DNA from: Saccharothrix luteola
GTDB taxonomy: Bacteria > Actinomycetota > Actinomycetes > Mycobacteriales > Pseudonocardiaceae
Direction of reading: 5' to 3'
Length of the DNA: 64,000 bases
Assembly: GCF_020859565.1 (NCBI RefSeq)
Contig: NZ_JAJHUO010000023.1
Location: 62,001-126,000 of the forward strand
Below are positions 1 through 9,659 of the stretch, piece by piece; within the stretch, counting starts at the first letter, position 1; each line of letters opens with the position of its first letter. The translations under genes were made by a program, and so were the position numbers. Below the pieces are notes generated by a model. The model was not told the origin of the DNA. It worked only from the letters and a program-made list of their open reading frames with translations, and did no database searches.

Positions 1-1495
1 GGCTGCCGTCGGCCGACACCTCGGCGCGCACGATGCGCGGCGCGATGCGCACCCCGTCGTTCGCGATCGCCTGGTACATCCCGGTCATCTGCAACAACGT
101 CATGTTCAGGCCCTGCCCGATCGGCAGGTTGCCGAACGTCGAACCGGACCACTGCTTCAACGGCGGCACGTACCCGGGCTCCTCGCCGGGCAGCCCGGAC
201 TGGGTCCGCTCGCCCAACCCGAACTTGCGCAGCATGTCCGAGTAGCGGTCCTGGCCGATCTTCTGCGCCGTCATCAACGTGCCCACGTTGGAGGACTTCG
301 CGAACACGCCGGTGAACGTCATGTCCAGCGGGCCGTGGTCCCACCAGTCGCCGATCACCCGGTCGGCGACCTCGATGTCGCCGTCGACCCGCAGCACGCT
401 GTCGGGCTGGTAGATGCCGTCCTCGATGGCCGTCGCGGCGGTCACGACCTTGTTCACCGACCCCGGCTCGAACACCGAGGTGACCGCGACGTTGCGCTTC
501 TGGTCGTCGGAGGCCTTGCCGAAGTCGTTCGGGTCGAACGTCTTGTCGTTGGCCATCGCCAGGATCTCGCCGGTCCGGCTGTCGAGCACCACCACCGAAC
601 CGCTGCGCGCCGCCGTCCTGGCCGTGTAGTCGGTGACCATGCGCTGCAACGCGTACTGCGTGTCCAGGTCCAGCGTCAGCTCGAGGCTCTTGCCGGGCGT
701 GGCGGCGGCCAGCTCCTGCGACCGGCCCGGTCCCGGGATGACCACGTCGTCGTTGCCCTGCATGGTGTCCACGACGCGCAGCCCGTTGCGCCCGGCGAGC
801 AGGTTGTCCTGCGCGATCTCGAGCCCCAGCAGGCCGTGCGTGGCGGGCGGCTCCGTGTCCTTGCGCCAGTTCGCCGCGCCGATGATGTTCGACGCCAGCT
901 CGCCGTTCGGGTACACGCGCACGGCCCGCGCCTCGGAGCCGACGTTGTAGTACTTCTCCGTGATGACGGCGGCCTTGCCTGGGTCGACGTTGTCCACCAG
1001 CTCCACGTACGTGGTGTCCTGGGACAGCTTCGCGAGCATGGTGTCGCGGTCCGTCTTCTGCCCGGCGACCTCCTTGCCCAGCGTCTGCTCGATGAACGCG
1101 GCGATGTCGGCGATCCGGTCCTCGAAGCTGCCGATGTCCGGGTCGTCCTCCAGCGCCTTCGCCCACTCCTGGCGCATCCGCTGCGGCACGACGTAGAGCG
1201 CGCGCGCCTCGACGCTGAACGCCAACTGGTTGCCGTTGCGGTCCAGGATCGAGCCGCGCGGCGCCAGGATGTCGATCTTCGTCGCGCGCTGCTGCTCGGC
1301 CTGCGCGGACAACGCCTCCGCCTGGAAGCCCTGGACCTGGACCAGCTTGATCCCGGCCAGCAGGAGCGCACCGACCAGCAGCAGCCGGCCCACGGCGATC
1401 CGGACGCGACTGTTGCCCCCGCGCCGCGCACGAGGAGCGGGTCCCCGGACGGACAACGGGCGTCGCACGGGTCTGCCCCGGCTGGGCCCCGGCAT
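1..1495 (-). CDS. ftsI: Penicillin-binding protein 3 / FtsI septal transpeptidase (3' end outside window)
   Basis: Septal peptidoglycan DD-transpeptidase acting at the division site with FtsW. The ATG at 1495 opens a frame that stays open to the window edge, giving 498 codons without the C-terminus. Residues 1-30 are basic and cytoplasmic, followed by one membrane segment (about 34-52) and then the PBP dimerisation domain, which begins with a PRGSILDRNG motif near residue 80. The transpeptidase domain shows the SxxK motif as SVNK with catalytic Ser346, and the SSN motif in AKSSNVGT near residue 400. The KTG motif must lie beyond the edge. It follows the ftsL-like gene by 63 bp on the same strand, as in other actinobacterial dcw clusters. 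Identity is firm; only the class-specific C-terminus cannot be checked. Confidence 0.95.
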   Translation of the reverse strand, partial: MPGPSRGRPVRRPLSVRGPAPRARRGGNSRVRIAVGRLLLVGALLLAGIKLVQVQGFQAEALSAQAEQQRATKIDILAPRGSILDRNGNQLAFSVEARALYVVPQRMRQEWAKALEDDPDIGSFEDRIADIAAFIEQTLGKEVAGQKTDRDTMLAKLSQDTTYVELVDNVDPGKAAVITEKYYNVGSEARAVRVYPNGELASNIIGAANWRKDTEPPATHGLLGLEIAQDNLLAGRNGLRVVDTMQGNDDVVIPGPGRSQELAAATPGKSLELTLDLDTQYALQRMVTDYTARTAARSGSVVVLDSRTGEILAMANDKTFDPNDFGKASDDQKRNVAVTSVFEPGSVNKVVTAATAIEDGIYQPDSVLRVDGDIEVADRVIGDWWDHGPLDMTFTGVFAKSSNVGTLMTAQKIGQDRYSDMLRKFGLGERTQSGLPGEEPGYVPPLKQWSGSTFGNLPIGQGLNMTLLQMTGMYQAIANDGVRIAPRIVRAEVSADGS

Positions 1496-1558
1496 CACTG
1501 ACCTCCTGGTACCGGCTGTCGCACTGGTCGTTCACGCCTGTGGTTCGCGAGCCCGCGG

Positions 1559-2197
1559 TCAGCCTTGCGGTGGCTGTTGACCGCCCGCCTGCTGTCCGGT
1601 CTGGTCGCCGGCGGGCGGTTGCTGCCCGGCTTGGTCCTGCGCGGCCGGGTCCTGCGCGGGCGGCGTGGTGGACGGTGTGGTGGACGACGTGGGCGGTGGC
1701 GGCGGCTGCACCGCGGACGGCTTGCCGTACACCTCGACCGAACCGTCCGGCAGCTGCCGCAACCGCGCCGGATCGCCCGCCGGGACCAGGCCGAGCTTCG
1801 TCGCGGCGTCGGCGAGGCCCGGCGGCGACTCGGCCAGCGCGACCTCCCGCCGCAGCTGCTCGACCTGCCGGGCGAGCCTGGTCTCCTCGGCCCGCGCGTC
1901 CTGCAACCGGTACGAGTCCGCGGTCGCCGCGGTCGCCAGCCACATGATCGCCGCGATGCCGACGCCCAGCACGACCATCACCATCACCACGAAGGGCGCC
2001 TTGGGCGCCACCGTCGGCTGACGGGTCACCGAAGGGCGGCGCTTCGACGACGTGCGCTGCGCACGCCGCGCGTAAGCCCGCTCCGCCGCGGCCGAACGGC
2101 GGCGCTCCGCCGGCACGGCCTTCAGCGCGCGCTCGCGGGGCTTGGACGACCTGGCCGTGGACGGCACACCGCCGCCGGACCTCGCCGGCGCCGTCAT
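1559..2197 (-). CDS. ftsL: FtsL-like septum-formation protein
   Basis: 212-aa bitopic protein in the ftsL position between rsmH and ftsI. A long basic cytoplasmic tail (about 1-75) precedes one strongly hydrophobic helix (PFVVMVMVVLGVGIAAIMWL). A short coiled-coil-like stretch follows (DARAEETRLARQVEQLRREVAL), then a Pro/Gln/Thr-rich extracellular tail. FtsL proteins form the FtsQBL divisome complex through such a periplasmic coiled coil. Its ATG overlaps the rsmH stop as ATGA, implying translational coupling. Sequence conservation in FtsL is low, so the name rests on topology and position. The low-complexity PQ-rich C-terminus is longer than usual. Confidence 0.85.
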   Translation of the reverse strand: MTAPARSGGGVPSTARSSKPRERALKAVPAERRRSAAAERAYARRAQRTSSKRRPSVTRQPTVAPKAPFVVMVMVVLGVGIAAIMWLATAATADSYRLQDARAEETRLARQVEQLRREVALAESPPGLADAATKLGLVPAGDPARLRQLPDGSVEVYGKPSAVQPPPPPTSSTTPSTTPPAQDPAAQDQAGQQPPAGDQTGQQAGGQQPPQG

Positions 2198-3141
2198 GTC
2201 GCCTCCCGGATGCGTTCCGCCGCCCGCAGCCGCACGGACGCGGCCCTGGGGTTCTCCTCGATCTCCTGCTCGTTCGCCTGCTCCGCGCCCCTGGTCACCA
2301 TCCGCAGCTGGGGACCGTGCCCGGGCAGCTCGACCGGCAGGTCCTGCGGTGACGTCGACGTGGCCAGGGCCGTGAACGCCCGCTTGACCATCCGGTCTTC
2401 CAACGACTGGTAGGACTCCACGACGATCCGCCCGCCCACCGCCAGCACCGACAGCGCGGCGGGCAGCGCCAGGCGCAGCGACTCCAGCTCCTCGTTCACC
2501 TCGATGCGCAACGCCTGGAACGTCCGCTTCGCCGGGTGGCCGCCCGTCCGGCGGGTCGCCGCGGGCACCACGTCGTAGAGCAGCTCGACCAGCCGACCGC
2601 TGGTGGTGAACGGCTCGCGCTCGCGCTCCCGCGCCACGGCGCCGGCGATCTTGCGGGCGAACCGCTCCTCGCCGTAGTCGCGCAGGATCCGGGTCAGGTC
2701 GTCCACCGAGTACGTGTTCAGCACGTCGGCCGCCGTCATGCCGGTGCCCGCGCTCATCCGCATGTCCAGCGGCGCGTCCTTGGAGTAGGCGAACCCGCGC
2801 TCCTCGGCGTCCAGCTGCAGCGAGGACACCCCGAGGTCCATCAGGATCCCGTCGACCTTCGCGCCGCCGACCGCCTCGGCGATCCCGTCGTAGGTGGTCT
2901 GCACGAACTCCACGCGATCGGCGAACGGCGCCAGCCTGCGCCGGGACAGCTCGATGGCCTGCGGGTCGCGGTCCAGCCCGACCAGCCGCACGCGCGGGTG
3001 CGCCCGCAGCACCGCTTCGGAGTGACCGCCCAGGCCGAGCGTGCAGTCGACGAACACGGCGTCCCGGTCGGCCAGCGCGGGGGCCAGGAGGTCCAGGACG
3101 CGGTCGAGCAGCACCGGCACGTGACGCGCCTGCTCCACCAT
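2194..3141 (-). CDS. rsmH: 16S rRNA (cytosine1402-N4)-methyltransferase RsmH (MraW)
   Basis: SAM-dependent methylation of C1402 in the 16S rRNA decoding centre. The 315-aa length is normal for the family. The N-terminus has the typical HVPVLLDRVLDLLAP start, then the SAM-binding motif DCTLGLGGHSEAVL near residue 35. An acidic SAM-ribose contact follows in VGLDRDPQAI, and LMDLGVSSLQLD is the conserved catalytic-region motif. A GGAGGGGAC Shine-Dalgarno lies immediately before the ATG. It is the second gene of the dcw operon and overlaps the ftsL-like gene by 4 bp. Confidence 0.97.
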   Translation of the reverse strand: MVEQARHVPVLLDRVLDLLAPALADRDAVFVDCTLGLGGHSEAVLRAHPRVRLVGLDRDPQAIELSRRRLAPFADRVEFVQTTYDGIAEAVGGAKVDGILMDLGVSSLQLDAEERGFAYSKDAPLDMRMSAGTGMTAADVLNTYSVDDLTRILRDYGEERFARKIAGAVAREREREPFTTSGRLVELLYDVVPAATRRTGGHPAKRTFQALRIEVNEELESLRLALPAALSVLAVGGRIVVESYQSLEDRMVKRAFTALATSTSPQDLPVELPGHGPQLRMVTRGAEQANEQEIEENPRAASVRLRAAERIREAT

Positions 3142-3310
3142 GTCCCCTCCCTCGATGGTCCCCCCTCACAGAACAAGAAATTCGGGTGTCGTCAGGTCCC
3201 CGCCCGCCCGTCGGACCTGGCGCCGGGGAAGGTGCGCCAGGGCCGAAAGCCGAGCGGACCGAGGCCTCACGGCACCCGAAACCTCGAAGCAAACGGCCGT
3301 TCCAGCCGAT

Positions 3311-3742
3311 CTAGAAGACGCCGGGCAGCACCTCCTCGCGCGCCGTGGCGTAGCTGTCCTCGTGTTCCTCGAGGTAGCGCTGCCACGCCTGCGCGTCCCA
3401 GATCTCCAGGCGGTTGATCGCGCCGATGACCACGCACTCCTTGGTCAACCCCGCGTACCGCCGCAGCTCCGGTGCGATCGACACCCGGCCCTGGCCGTCC
3501 GGCCGCTGCTCGTCCGTCCCCGCGAACAGGTAGCGCTGGTAGGCGCGGACGGCCTCGTTGGTGAAAGGAGCGTCCGCGACCTTGCGCGCCATCTGCTCGA
3601 ACTCCGCCCGGGGGAACACGTAGAGGCAGTGGTCCTGGCCCTTGGTGACCATGAGACCCCCCGCTAGCGCGTCCCGGAACTTCGCAGGCAGCGTCAGTCG
3701 GCCCTTGTCGTCCAGCCTCGGGTAGTGCGTGCCCAGGAACAC
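3311..3742 (-). CDS. mraZ: Transcriptional regulator MraZ
   Basis: First gene of the dcw cluster; MraZ is a SpoVT-AbrB-fold DNA-binding protein that represses its own operon. The 143 residues contain both MraZ half-domains, each with a DxxGR-type motif: DDKGRLTLPAKFRD near residue 11 and DGQGRVSIAPELR near residue 82. I chose the GTG at 3742 because GGAGGT sits 7 nt upstream and the product then has the canonical 143 aa beginning MFLGTHYP. A GTG 9 nt further upstream overlaps the Shine-Dalgarno and is unlikely. The gene lies 169 bp before rsmH. Its upstream region carries a four-repeat MraZ operator, supporting autoregulation. Confidence 0.97.
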   Translation of the reverse strand: MFLGTHYPRLDDKGRLTLPAKFRDALAGGLMVTKGQDHCLYVFPRAEFEQMARKVADAPFTNEAVRAYQRYLFAGTDEQRPDGQGRVSIAPELRRYAGLTKECVVIGAINRLEIWDAQAWQRYLEEHEDSYATAREEVLPGVF

Positions 3743-4202
3743 GGCGCCCACCTCCCGACGCCGGAAGATTCACTTCCGACCGGCAGTGGAGCCCCCGTCT
3801 GCCCCACCGGCCGCCACAGTACCCCACTTTTCACCACAGTCAACGCTGAAACGGGTGGTTGCACGGCCCGTGGCGAAGCGTTTACGCAGGTAGAGCGAAG
3901 ATGTCCACCGTGGAGGGTGGTGGGGGACGCCGAGCGCGACCACCTCTGCGGGTGAGCCGAACCGGCCCGAACTCCACCCGGATGGCCCAGTGAAATCGGG
4001 CAAAACCGGTTCGCCGGCGACCCTGGTGGGGAATGGTGGTGGGGTGCGGTGAACCGGTCGGCTCGGCCGGCCGTGGAACCCACGAGCACGAAACTGTTCA
4101 ATCGGTGTAGGGCGCTTCGCCCTGGTTTGACACACTGCGTGAAACGCTCACCGCCACCGCGAACCGGTCGCGGTAGGGCCGCGCCCTGCTCCAGGAGGTC
4201 GA
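3743..4202. other. Divergent intergenic region between mraZ and the MoxR operon
   Basis: 460 bp without a credible gene. It contains the MraZ operator at 3802-3836. On the plus side, an AGGAGG Shine-Dalgarno at 4193-4198 lies 4 nt before the GTG at 4203. Short ORFs here have no family features and are probably chance. Confidence 0.7.
3802..3836 (-). promoter_or_regulatory. MraZ operator: four TGGNG repeats with 10-bp period
   Basis: Read on the minus strand toward mraZ: TGGTG, N5, TGGGG, N5, TGGCG, N5, TGGGG (plus-strand blocks at 3832-3836, 3822-3826, 3812-3816 and 3802-3806). MraZ is known to bind arrays of TGGGN separated by 5 bp. This array starts 60 bp upstream of the mraZ GTG. The same intergenic space also holds the promoter of the divergent MoxR operon. 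Confidence 0.85.
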
Positions 4203-5342
<1,140 letters not shown>

Positions 5343-5343
5343 C

Positions 5344-6609
5344 ATGCGCGGAGCCCTGTCCGGGCTGACCACCCGGGGCCGGTGCCTGTTGGCCGCGGGG
5401 TTCGCGGCCGGGTTGTGCGCGATCGTGCTCAACGAGCGCGACCTGCTGCGCGTGGCGGCGTTCGTGGTGGCCCTGCCGCTGCTGGCGGCCTGGCTGGCGC
5501 AGCGGGCCAGGGTCGGCCTGCACGCGACCCGGCTGCTGCACCCCAGCCGCGTCCAGGTGGGCACGGCGACGGACGTTCGCGTGGAGCTGCGCAGCGCCGG
5601 ACGGCTGCCGACCGGCGGGCTGCTACTGGAGGACGCGGTGCCGTACGCGCTGGGCGCGCGCCCGCGGTTCGTGGTGGAACGGCTGCCGCGCAACGTCGTG
5701 ACCGTGCTGCGGTACCCGCTCAAGCCGGTGATGCGCGGCGTCCAGCAGGTGGGCCCGCTGATGGCGCGGATCACCGACCCGTTCGGCCTCGCCGAGTTCG
5801 ACCGCGAGATGGCGGGTCGCAGCCGGCTGGTCGTGGTGCCGCGGGTGGTCGGGCTGACCGGCCTGCCCACCGGCTCGGGCATGGGCTCCGGCGACGACGG
5901 CTCGATCCGGCTGCGCGCCGGTCAGGGCGAGGACGACGCGGTGGTCCGGCCCTACCGGCACGGCGACGACCTGCGGAAGGTGCACTGGCGCTCGACCGCG
6001 CGGCGGGACGAGCTGATGGTGCGGGTCGAGGAACGGCCCTGGCGCGGCGGCACGACCGTGCTGCTGGACCACCGGCTGGTCGCGCACCGGGGCAGCGGTC
6101 CCGGCGCGAGCCTGGAGTGGGCGGTCTCGCTGGCCGCGTCGATCTGCCTGCACCTGCACCGGTACGGCCACCAGGTGCGCCTGGTCGGCGACGACGGCCG
6201 GGTGCTGGCGGGCGGTCCGGGCAACAGCGGGTACAGCGACTCGGTGGTGCTGGACGCGTTGGCCGCGCTGACGCCGTCGCACCGCCGTGAGCCCGCCGCG
6301 GGGTTGGACCCCGGCGCGGGTCAGGAAGTGATCGCGATCCTCGGCGGCAGCACGCCCGCCGTGGTGGACGCGCTGGTCCGCAACCGGCCGCGCGGGATGC
6401 GCAGCCTGGCGGTGGTGATGGACGTCGCCGCGTGGGGTTCCGCGTCCGAGGAGCCGGCGCCCGACCCTGCCGACGCGCAGCGGTTGCTGGGCGGCGCGGG
6501 GTGGGGCGTGGTCGTGGCGCGGCCGTCGACGCCGATGGGCCAGGTCTGGCAGGAGCTGTGCCACAGCGCGGGCAACCGCGGCCCCGTGGTGCGCACGGAG
6601 GTGGGCTAG
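5344..6609 (+). CDS. DUF58 domain protein (MoxR partner)
   Basis: 421-aa protein. Two hydrophobic segments near the N-terminus (about 14-30 and 36-52) are followed by a soluble part carrying the DUF58 signature RPYRHGDDLRKVHWRSTARRDEL near residue 205. A von Willebrand-A-like fold is expected after it. DUF58 proteins almost always accompany MoxR ATPases and are presumed clients or adaptors. The gene starts 2 nt after the moxR stop and ends directly against the next GTG, so the three genes are almost certainly co-translated. The biochemical role is not established. Confidence 0.92.
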   Translation: MRGALSGLTTRGRCLLAAGFAAGLCAIVLNERDLLRVAAFVVALPLLAAWLAQRARVGLHATRLLHPSRVQVGTATDVRVELRSAGRLPTGGLLLEDAVPYALGARPRFVVERLPRNVVTVLRYPLKPVMRGVQQVGPLMARITDPFGLAEFDREMAGRSRLVVVPRVVGLTGLPTGSGMGSGDDGSIRLRAGQGEDDAVVRPYRHGDDLRKVHWRSTARRDELMVRVEERPWRGGTTVLLDHRLVAHRGSGPGASLEWAVSLAASICLHLHRYGHQVRLVGDDGRVLAGGPGNSGYSDSVVLDALAALTPSHRREPAAGLDPGAGQEVIAILGGSTPAVVDALVRNRPRGMRSLAVVMDVAAWGSASEEPAPDPADAQRLLGGAGWGVVVARPSTPMGQVWQELCHSAGNRGPVVRTEVG

Positions 6610-9072
6610 GTGACCGGCAGGACGAGCGCGGTGGGCAACGACAACTGGGTGGTGAACGCGACACCCGCGGTCGCCGGGCTGGCCACGCTGTGCGCCGCGA
6701 CGGCGTTGTCCAGCGTGCTCGACGGTGTGCTGTGGCTGGTGTACCTGGCCGTGGCGATCGCGGTGGTCGGCGGCACGGGCGTGCTGCTGCGCGCGACGCG
6801 GGCCGCCGCGCCGCTGGTCGCCCTCGGGCAGGTGCTGGCGCTGACGTGCCTGCTGGTGACGATCTTCACCCGCAGCGGCGTGCTCGTCGTGCTGCCCGGT
6901 CCGCAGTCCTTGCAGGACCTGCTGGCGGTGCTCGGCGACGCGATGACCGAGGTGCAGACCGGTGTGCCGCCCGTGCCGGACAGCCCGGCCATGCGGTGCC
7001 TGGTGATGGTGGCGATCGGGCTGGTCGCGATCCTGGTGGACACGCTGGCGGTCGGTCTGGCGGCGCCCGCGGCGTCGGGGCTGGTGCTGCTGTGCGTGTT
7101 CGCCGTGCCCGCGTCGCTGGCCGACGAGATGCTGCCCCTGTGGACGTTCGTGTTCGGCGCGGGGGCGTTCGCGCTGCTGCTGGCCGTGGACGGGCAGCAC
7201 CGGCACGAGGCTTGGCGCGGCAGGTTGCCCGGTGGCGGGCAGAGCGGGTCGGGACCGGCGGCGACGGCGGTGGCCGGGTTGGCCGTGGTGGTCGCGCTGC
7301 TGGCCGGCGCGGGCCTGACCCTGGTCGGCACGGTCGGTCGGCTGCCGGGCACCGGCGGTGAGGTCGGCGGCGGCAACGGCGGGCTGGGCATCGACCCGAT
7401 GACGCAGCTGCGCGGCATGCTCAACCAGGGCGCGCCGCGCGAGCTGTTCCGGGTGCGGGACATGCCGGGCACCTCGGCGTACCTGCGGGCGATGACGTTG
7501 CGCCAGTACGTGCCGGACAAGGGCTGGGAGCTGGGCGGGAACATGCCGGAGGGCGTGCCCGCGAACGGCCCGCTGCCCGAGCAGCCCGGCGATCCGGGCG
7601 GTGGCACGGCCGCCGAGGTCCGGATCGAGCCGGTGAACTGGGTGGACAACTGGCTGCCGGTGTACGGGCGACCCCGCGGCCTCCAGGAGGTCGACGACAA
7701 CTGGAGGTTCGACCCGGAGCGCGGGATGGTCTACAGCGTCCGGCCGCGCAAGTCCGGGGAGTACACGCTGGAGACGGTGTTCGACACGCCGTCGGCGGAC
7801 ACGCTGCGGAAGGTCGACGGCCAGGTGGACGTCGACCCGGCGTACCTGGAGGCGCCGGGCGTCGAGGGCCGGGTGGCGGAGTTGGCGCGGCGGATCGTGG
7901 CCGGGCACGACAACCAGTTCGACCGGGCGACGGCGTTGTACCGGTACTTCACCGACGGCACGCAGGGCTTCGAGTACAAGGTGCAGACCGCGAACACGCG
8001 CACGTCGGTCGACGCGTTGGAAGACTTCGTGTTCAACGGCAAGGAGGGGTTCTGCGAGCAGTACGCGTCGGCGATGGCGATCATGGCGCGGTCGGTCGGC
8101 ATCCCGGCGCGGGTGGCGCTCGGCTTCACGGCCGGGTACGCGACCGGTGACGTGCAGACGATCACCTCGCAGGACGCGCACGCGTGGGTGGAGATCTACT
8201 TCCCCGGCTACGGCTGGATGACGTTCGACCCGACGCCCCTGGTGGACGGCCGGGGCGCGACCCCGCCGTACATCTCCGGTCTGAACCCGGACGACGAGGA
8301 GGACAACCCCAGCGCGAGCGCGGCGGCGACCACGACCACGACGGTGGCTCCGGGCACGTCGGCGTCCGCGTCGGCCGTGCCGGACGCGTTGGGTCAGGAC
8401 GGGACGACGTCGGCGGAGGAGTCGACGCCGACGTGGCACTTCGTGACGCTCGGGGTGGCGGGGCTGCTCGCGTTGCTGGCGACGGTGGCGGTGTGGTCCG
8501 GCGTGGCGCGGTCGGGGTCGCGTTCGGCGGGGTGGCTGGGTTCGGCGGGGTGGTTGCGTCCGGCGGCGTTGGTGACGGCGTTGGTGGGTTGGGCGGTCGT
8601 GCTGGCGTTGGCGGTGGCGCTGCTGTCGTGGTGGTTGGCGGTCGTGTTGGTGGTGGCGTTGGCGGTGGCGACGCCCGCGGCCGTGCGGACTTGGCGGCGG
8701 CAGCAGCGGTTGCGCGCGGTGGCCGGGTTGGGGCCGGATGCGGCGAGTGCGGCTTGGCAGGAGTTGGTCGCGGAGTCCGTCGACCGGGGTACGCGGGTGC
8801 CGCGCACGGAGACCGTGCGGGTGGCGGCGCGGCGGTTGGTGCGGGCGCACAACCTGGACGAGCAGGGGCGCGACGGGCTGCGTGCGGTGGTGGGCGCGGT
8901 GGAGCGCTCCTGGTACAGCGCGCAGGCGGCGGCGGACCCGTCGCTGCCCGGTGCGGTGGACAACGTGCGCCAGAGCCTGAGCCGCAACGCGCCGTTGGCG
9001 CTGAAGGCCAAGGTCCTGCCCCGGTCGGTGCTCCAGCCGAAGCCGCCGGTGGAGCAGGACCCCGACGAGTGA
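6610..9072 (+). CDS. Membrane transglutaminase-like protein (TgpA/DUF3488-DUF4129 architecture)
   Basis: 820-aa integral membrane protein. Five or six N-terminal helices (to about residue 240) lead into an extracytoplasmic region with a transglutaminase core: Cys482 in EGFCEQYASAM, His524 in DAHAWVEIYFPG and Asp540 in TFDPTP, giving an intact catalytic triad. A Thr/Ser/Ala-rich linker (about 560-600) and further helices (to about 690) precede a cytoplasmic DUF4129-like tail. The GTG start abuts the DUF58 stop codon. The family is suspected to modify or cleave cell-envelope peptides, but no substrate is known. The operon ends at the strong hairpin starting at 9096. Confidence 0.92.
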   Translation: MTGRTSAVGNDNWVVNATPAVAGLATLCAATALSSVLDGVLWLVYLAVAIAVVGGTGVLLRATRAAAPLVALGQVLALTCLLVTIFTRSGVLVVLPGPQSLQDLLAVLGDAMTEVQTGVPPVPDSPAMRCLVMVAIGLVAILVDTLAVGLAAPAASGLVLLCVFAVPASLADEMLPLWTFVFGAGAFALLLAVDGQHRHEAWRGRLPGGGQSGSGPAATAVAGLAVVVALLAGAGLTLVGTVGRLPGTGGEVGGGNGGLGIDPMTQLRGMLNQGAPRELFRVRDMPGTSAYLRAMTLRQYVPDKGWELGGNMPEGVPANGPLPEQPGDPGGGTAAEVRIEPVNWVDNWLPVYGRPRGLQEVDDNWRFDPERGMVYSVRPRKSGEYTLETVFDTPSADTLRKVDGQVDVDPAYLEAPGVEGRVAELARRIVAGHDNQFDRATALYRYFTDGTQGFEYKVQTANTRTSVDALEDFVFNGKEGFCEQYASAMAIMARSVGIPARVALGFTAGYATGDVQTITSQDAHAWVEIYFPGYGWMTFDPTPLVDGRGATPPYISGLNPDDEEDNPSASAAATTTTTVAPGTSASASAVPDALGQDGTTSAEESTPTWHFVTLGVAGLLALLATVAVWSGVARSGSRSAGWLGSAGWLRPAALVTALVGWAVVLALAVALLSWWLAVVLVVALAVATPAAVRTWRRQQRLRAVAGLGPDAASAAWQELVAESVDRGTRVPRTETVRVAARRLVRAHNLDEQGRDGLRAVVGAVERSWYSAQAAADPSLPGAVDNVRQSLSRNAPLALKAKVLPRSVLQPKPPVEQDPDE

Positions 9073-9095
9073 TCAGGGGAAGCTGAGCGATGGTG

Positions 9096-9142
9096 TGACA
9101 GGCCGAGGGCCGGGGGAACTTCCCCCGGCCCTCGGCCTGTCA
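9096..9142. terminator. Long perfect inverted repeat, probable terminator of the MoxR operon
   Basis: Two 23-nt arms are perfectly complementary around a single central base, beginning TGACAGGCC and ending GGCCTGTCA. It lies 24 bp after the transglutaminase stop and before a convergent gene. There is no clear U tract, as is common for actinobacterial terminators. Confidence 0.8.
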
Positions 9143-9197
9143 CTTGCACCGGGCCCCACGCCCGGGGGTCTCGGTCTGGTCCCCTGGTCGGGCAGGC

Positions 9198-9243
9198 ACG
9201 CAGACGGCCCGCCCCGGAGGTTCCCGGGGCGGGCCGTCTGCGT
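9198..9243. terminator. Hairpin terminator downstream of the DUF3040 gene
   Basis: 20-bp perfect stem (ACGCAGACGG... / ...CCGTCTGCGT) with a 6-nt loop, 33 bp past the stop of the minus-strand DUF3040 gene. With the repeat at 9096-9142 it insulates two convergent transcription units. Confidence 0.75.
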
Positions 9244-9275
9244 TGTTCAGTCGTTCAATCGGGCTGTCGCGTGGA

Positions 9276-9659
9276 CTACTCGTCCTCGAAACGGCGACGG
9301 AAACGTTCTTCCATCTTCTGTGAGAACGAGCTGCGGCTGGGCCGGCTTCCCTCTTCGCTGGGCTCTTCGGCACCCTGGTCACCACGACGCAACGTCGTCA
9401 CGGTGAGCAGTACGCCGAAGAACATCAGCAGGAAGCCGACCACGCTCACCACCGGGATACCAGCGAGCTTCGGCAACATCACACCCGTCACCAGCAGTGC
9501 CACACCCACGGCGAACAACGCGATGCCTTGGATGCGACGCCGTCGGGACGGCTTGCGCAGCTTGGCACCGCGCACAGTGGATGCGAACTTCGGGTCCTCG
9601 GCGTAGAGCGCGCGCTCGATCTGGTCGAGCAGTCGCTGCTCGTGCTCGGAGAGTGGCAT
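9276..9659 (-). CDS. DUF3040 family membrane protein
   Basis: 127-aa protein starting MPLSEHEQRLLDQIERALYAEDPKFA, the hallmark of DUF3040. Two hydrophobic helices (about 46-62 and 68-86) follow a basic stretch (KLRKPSRRRR). The tail is acidic/basic and ends in charged helical sequence. An AGGAGGAG Shine-Dalgarno lies 2-3 nt before the ATG. The function is unknown. The gene is commonly found near dinB and dcw genes in actinobacteria, as here. It is monocistronic, with a terminator at 9198-9243. Confidence 0.93.
   Translation of the reverse strand: MPLSEHEQRLLDQIERALYAEDPKFASTVRGAKLRKPSRRRRIQGIALFAVGVALLVTGVMLPKLAGIPVVSVVGFLLMFFGVLLTVTTLRRGDQGAEEPSEEGSRPSRSSFSQKMEERFRRRFEDE

Noticed and set aside
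3743..3751. MraZ start at GTG 3751 (146 aa)
   Set aside because: That codon overlaps the Shine-Dalgarno; GTG 3742 gives correct spacing and canonical length.
5623..8850. 1075-codon open frame antisense to DUF58 and transglutaminase genes
   Set aside because: Shadow frame of high-GC coding DNA, His/Arg/Pro-rich. The plus-strand genes carry complete catalytic motifs.
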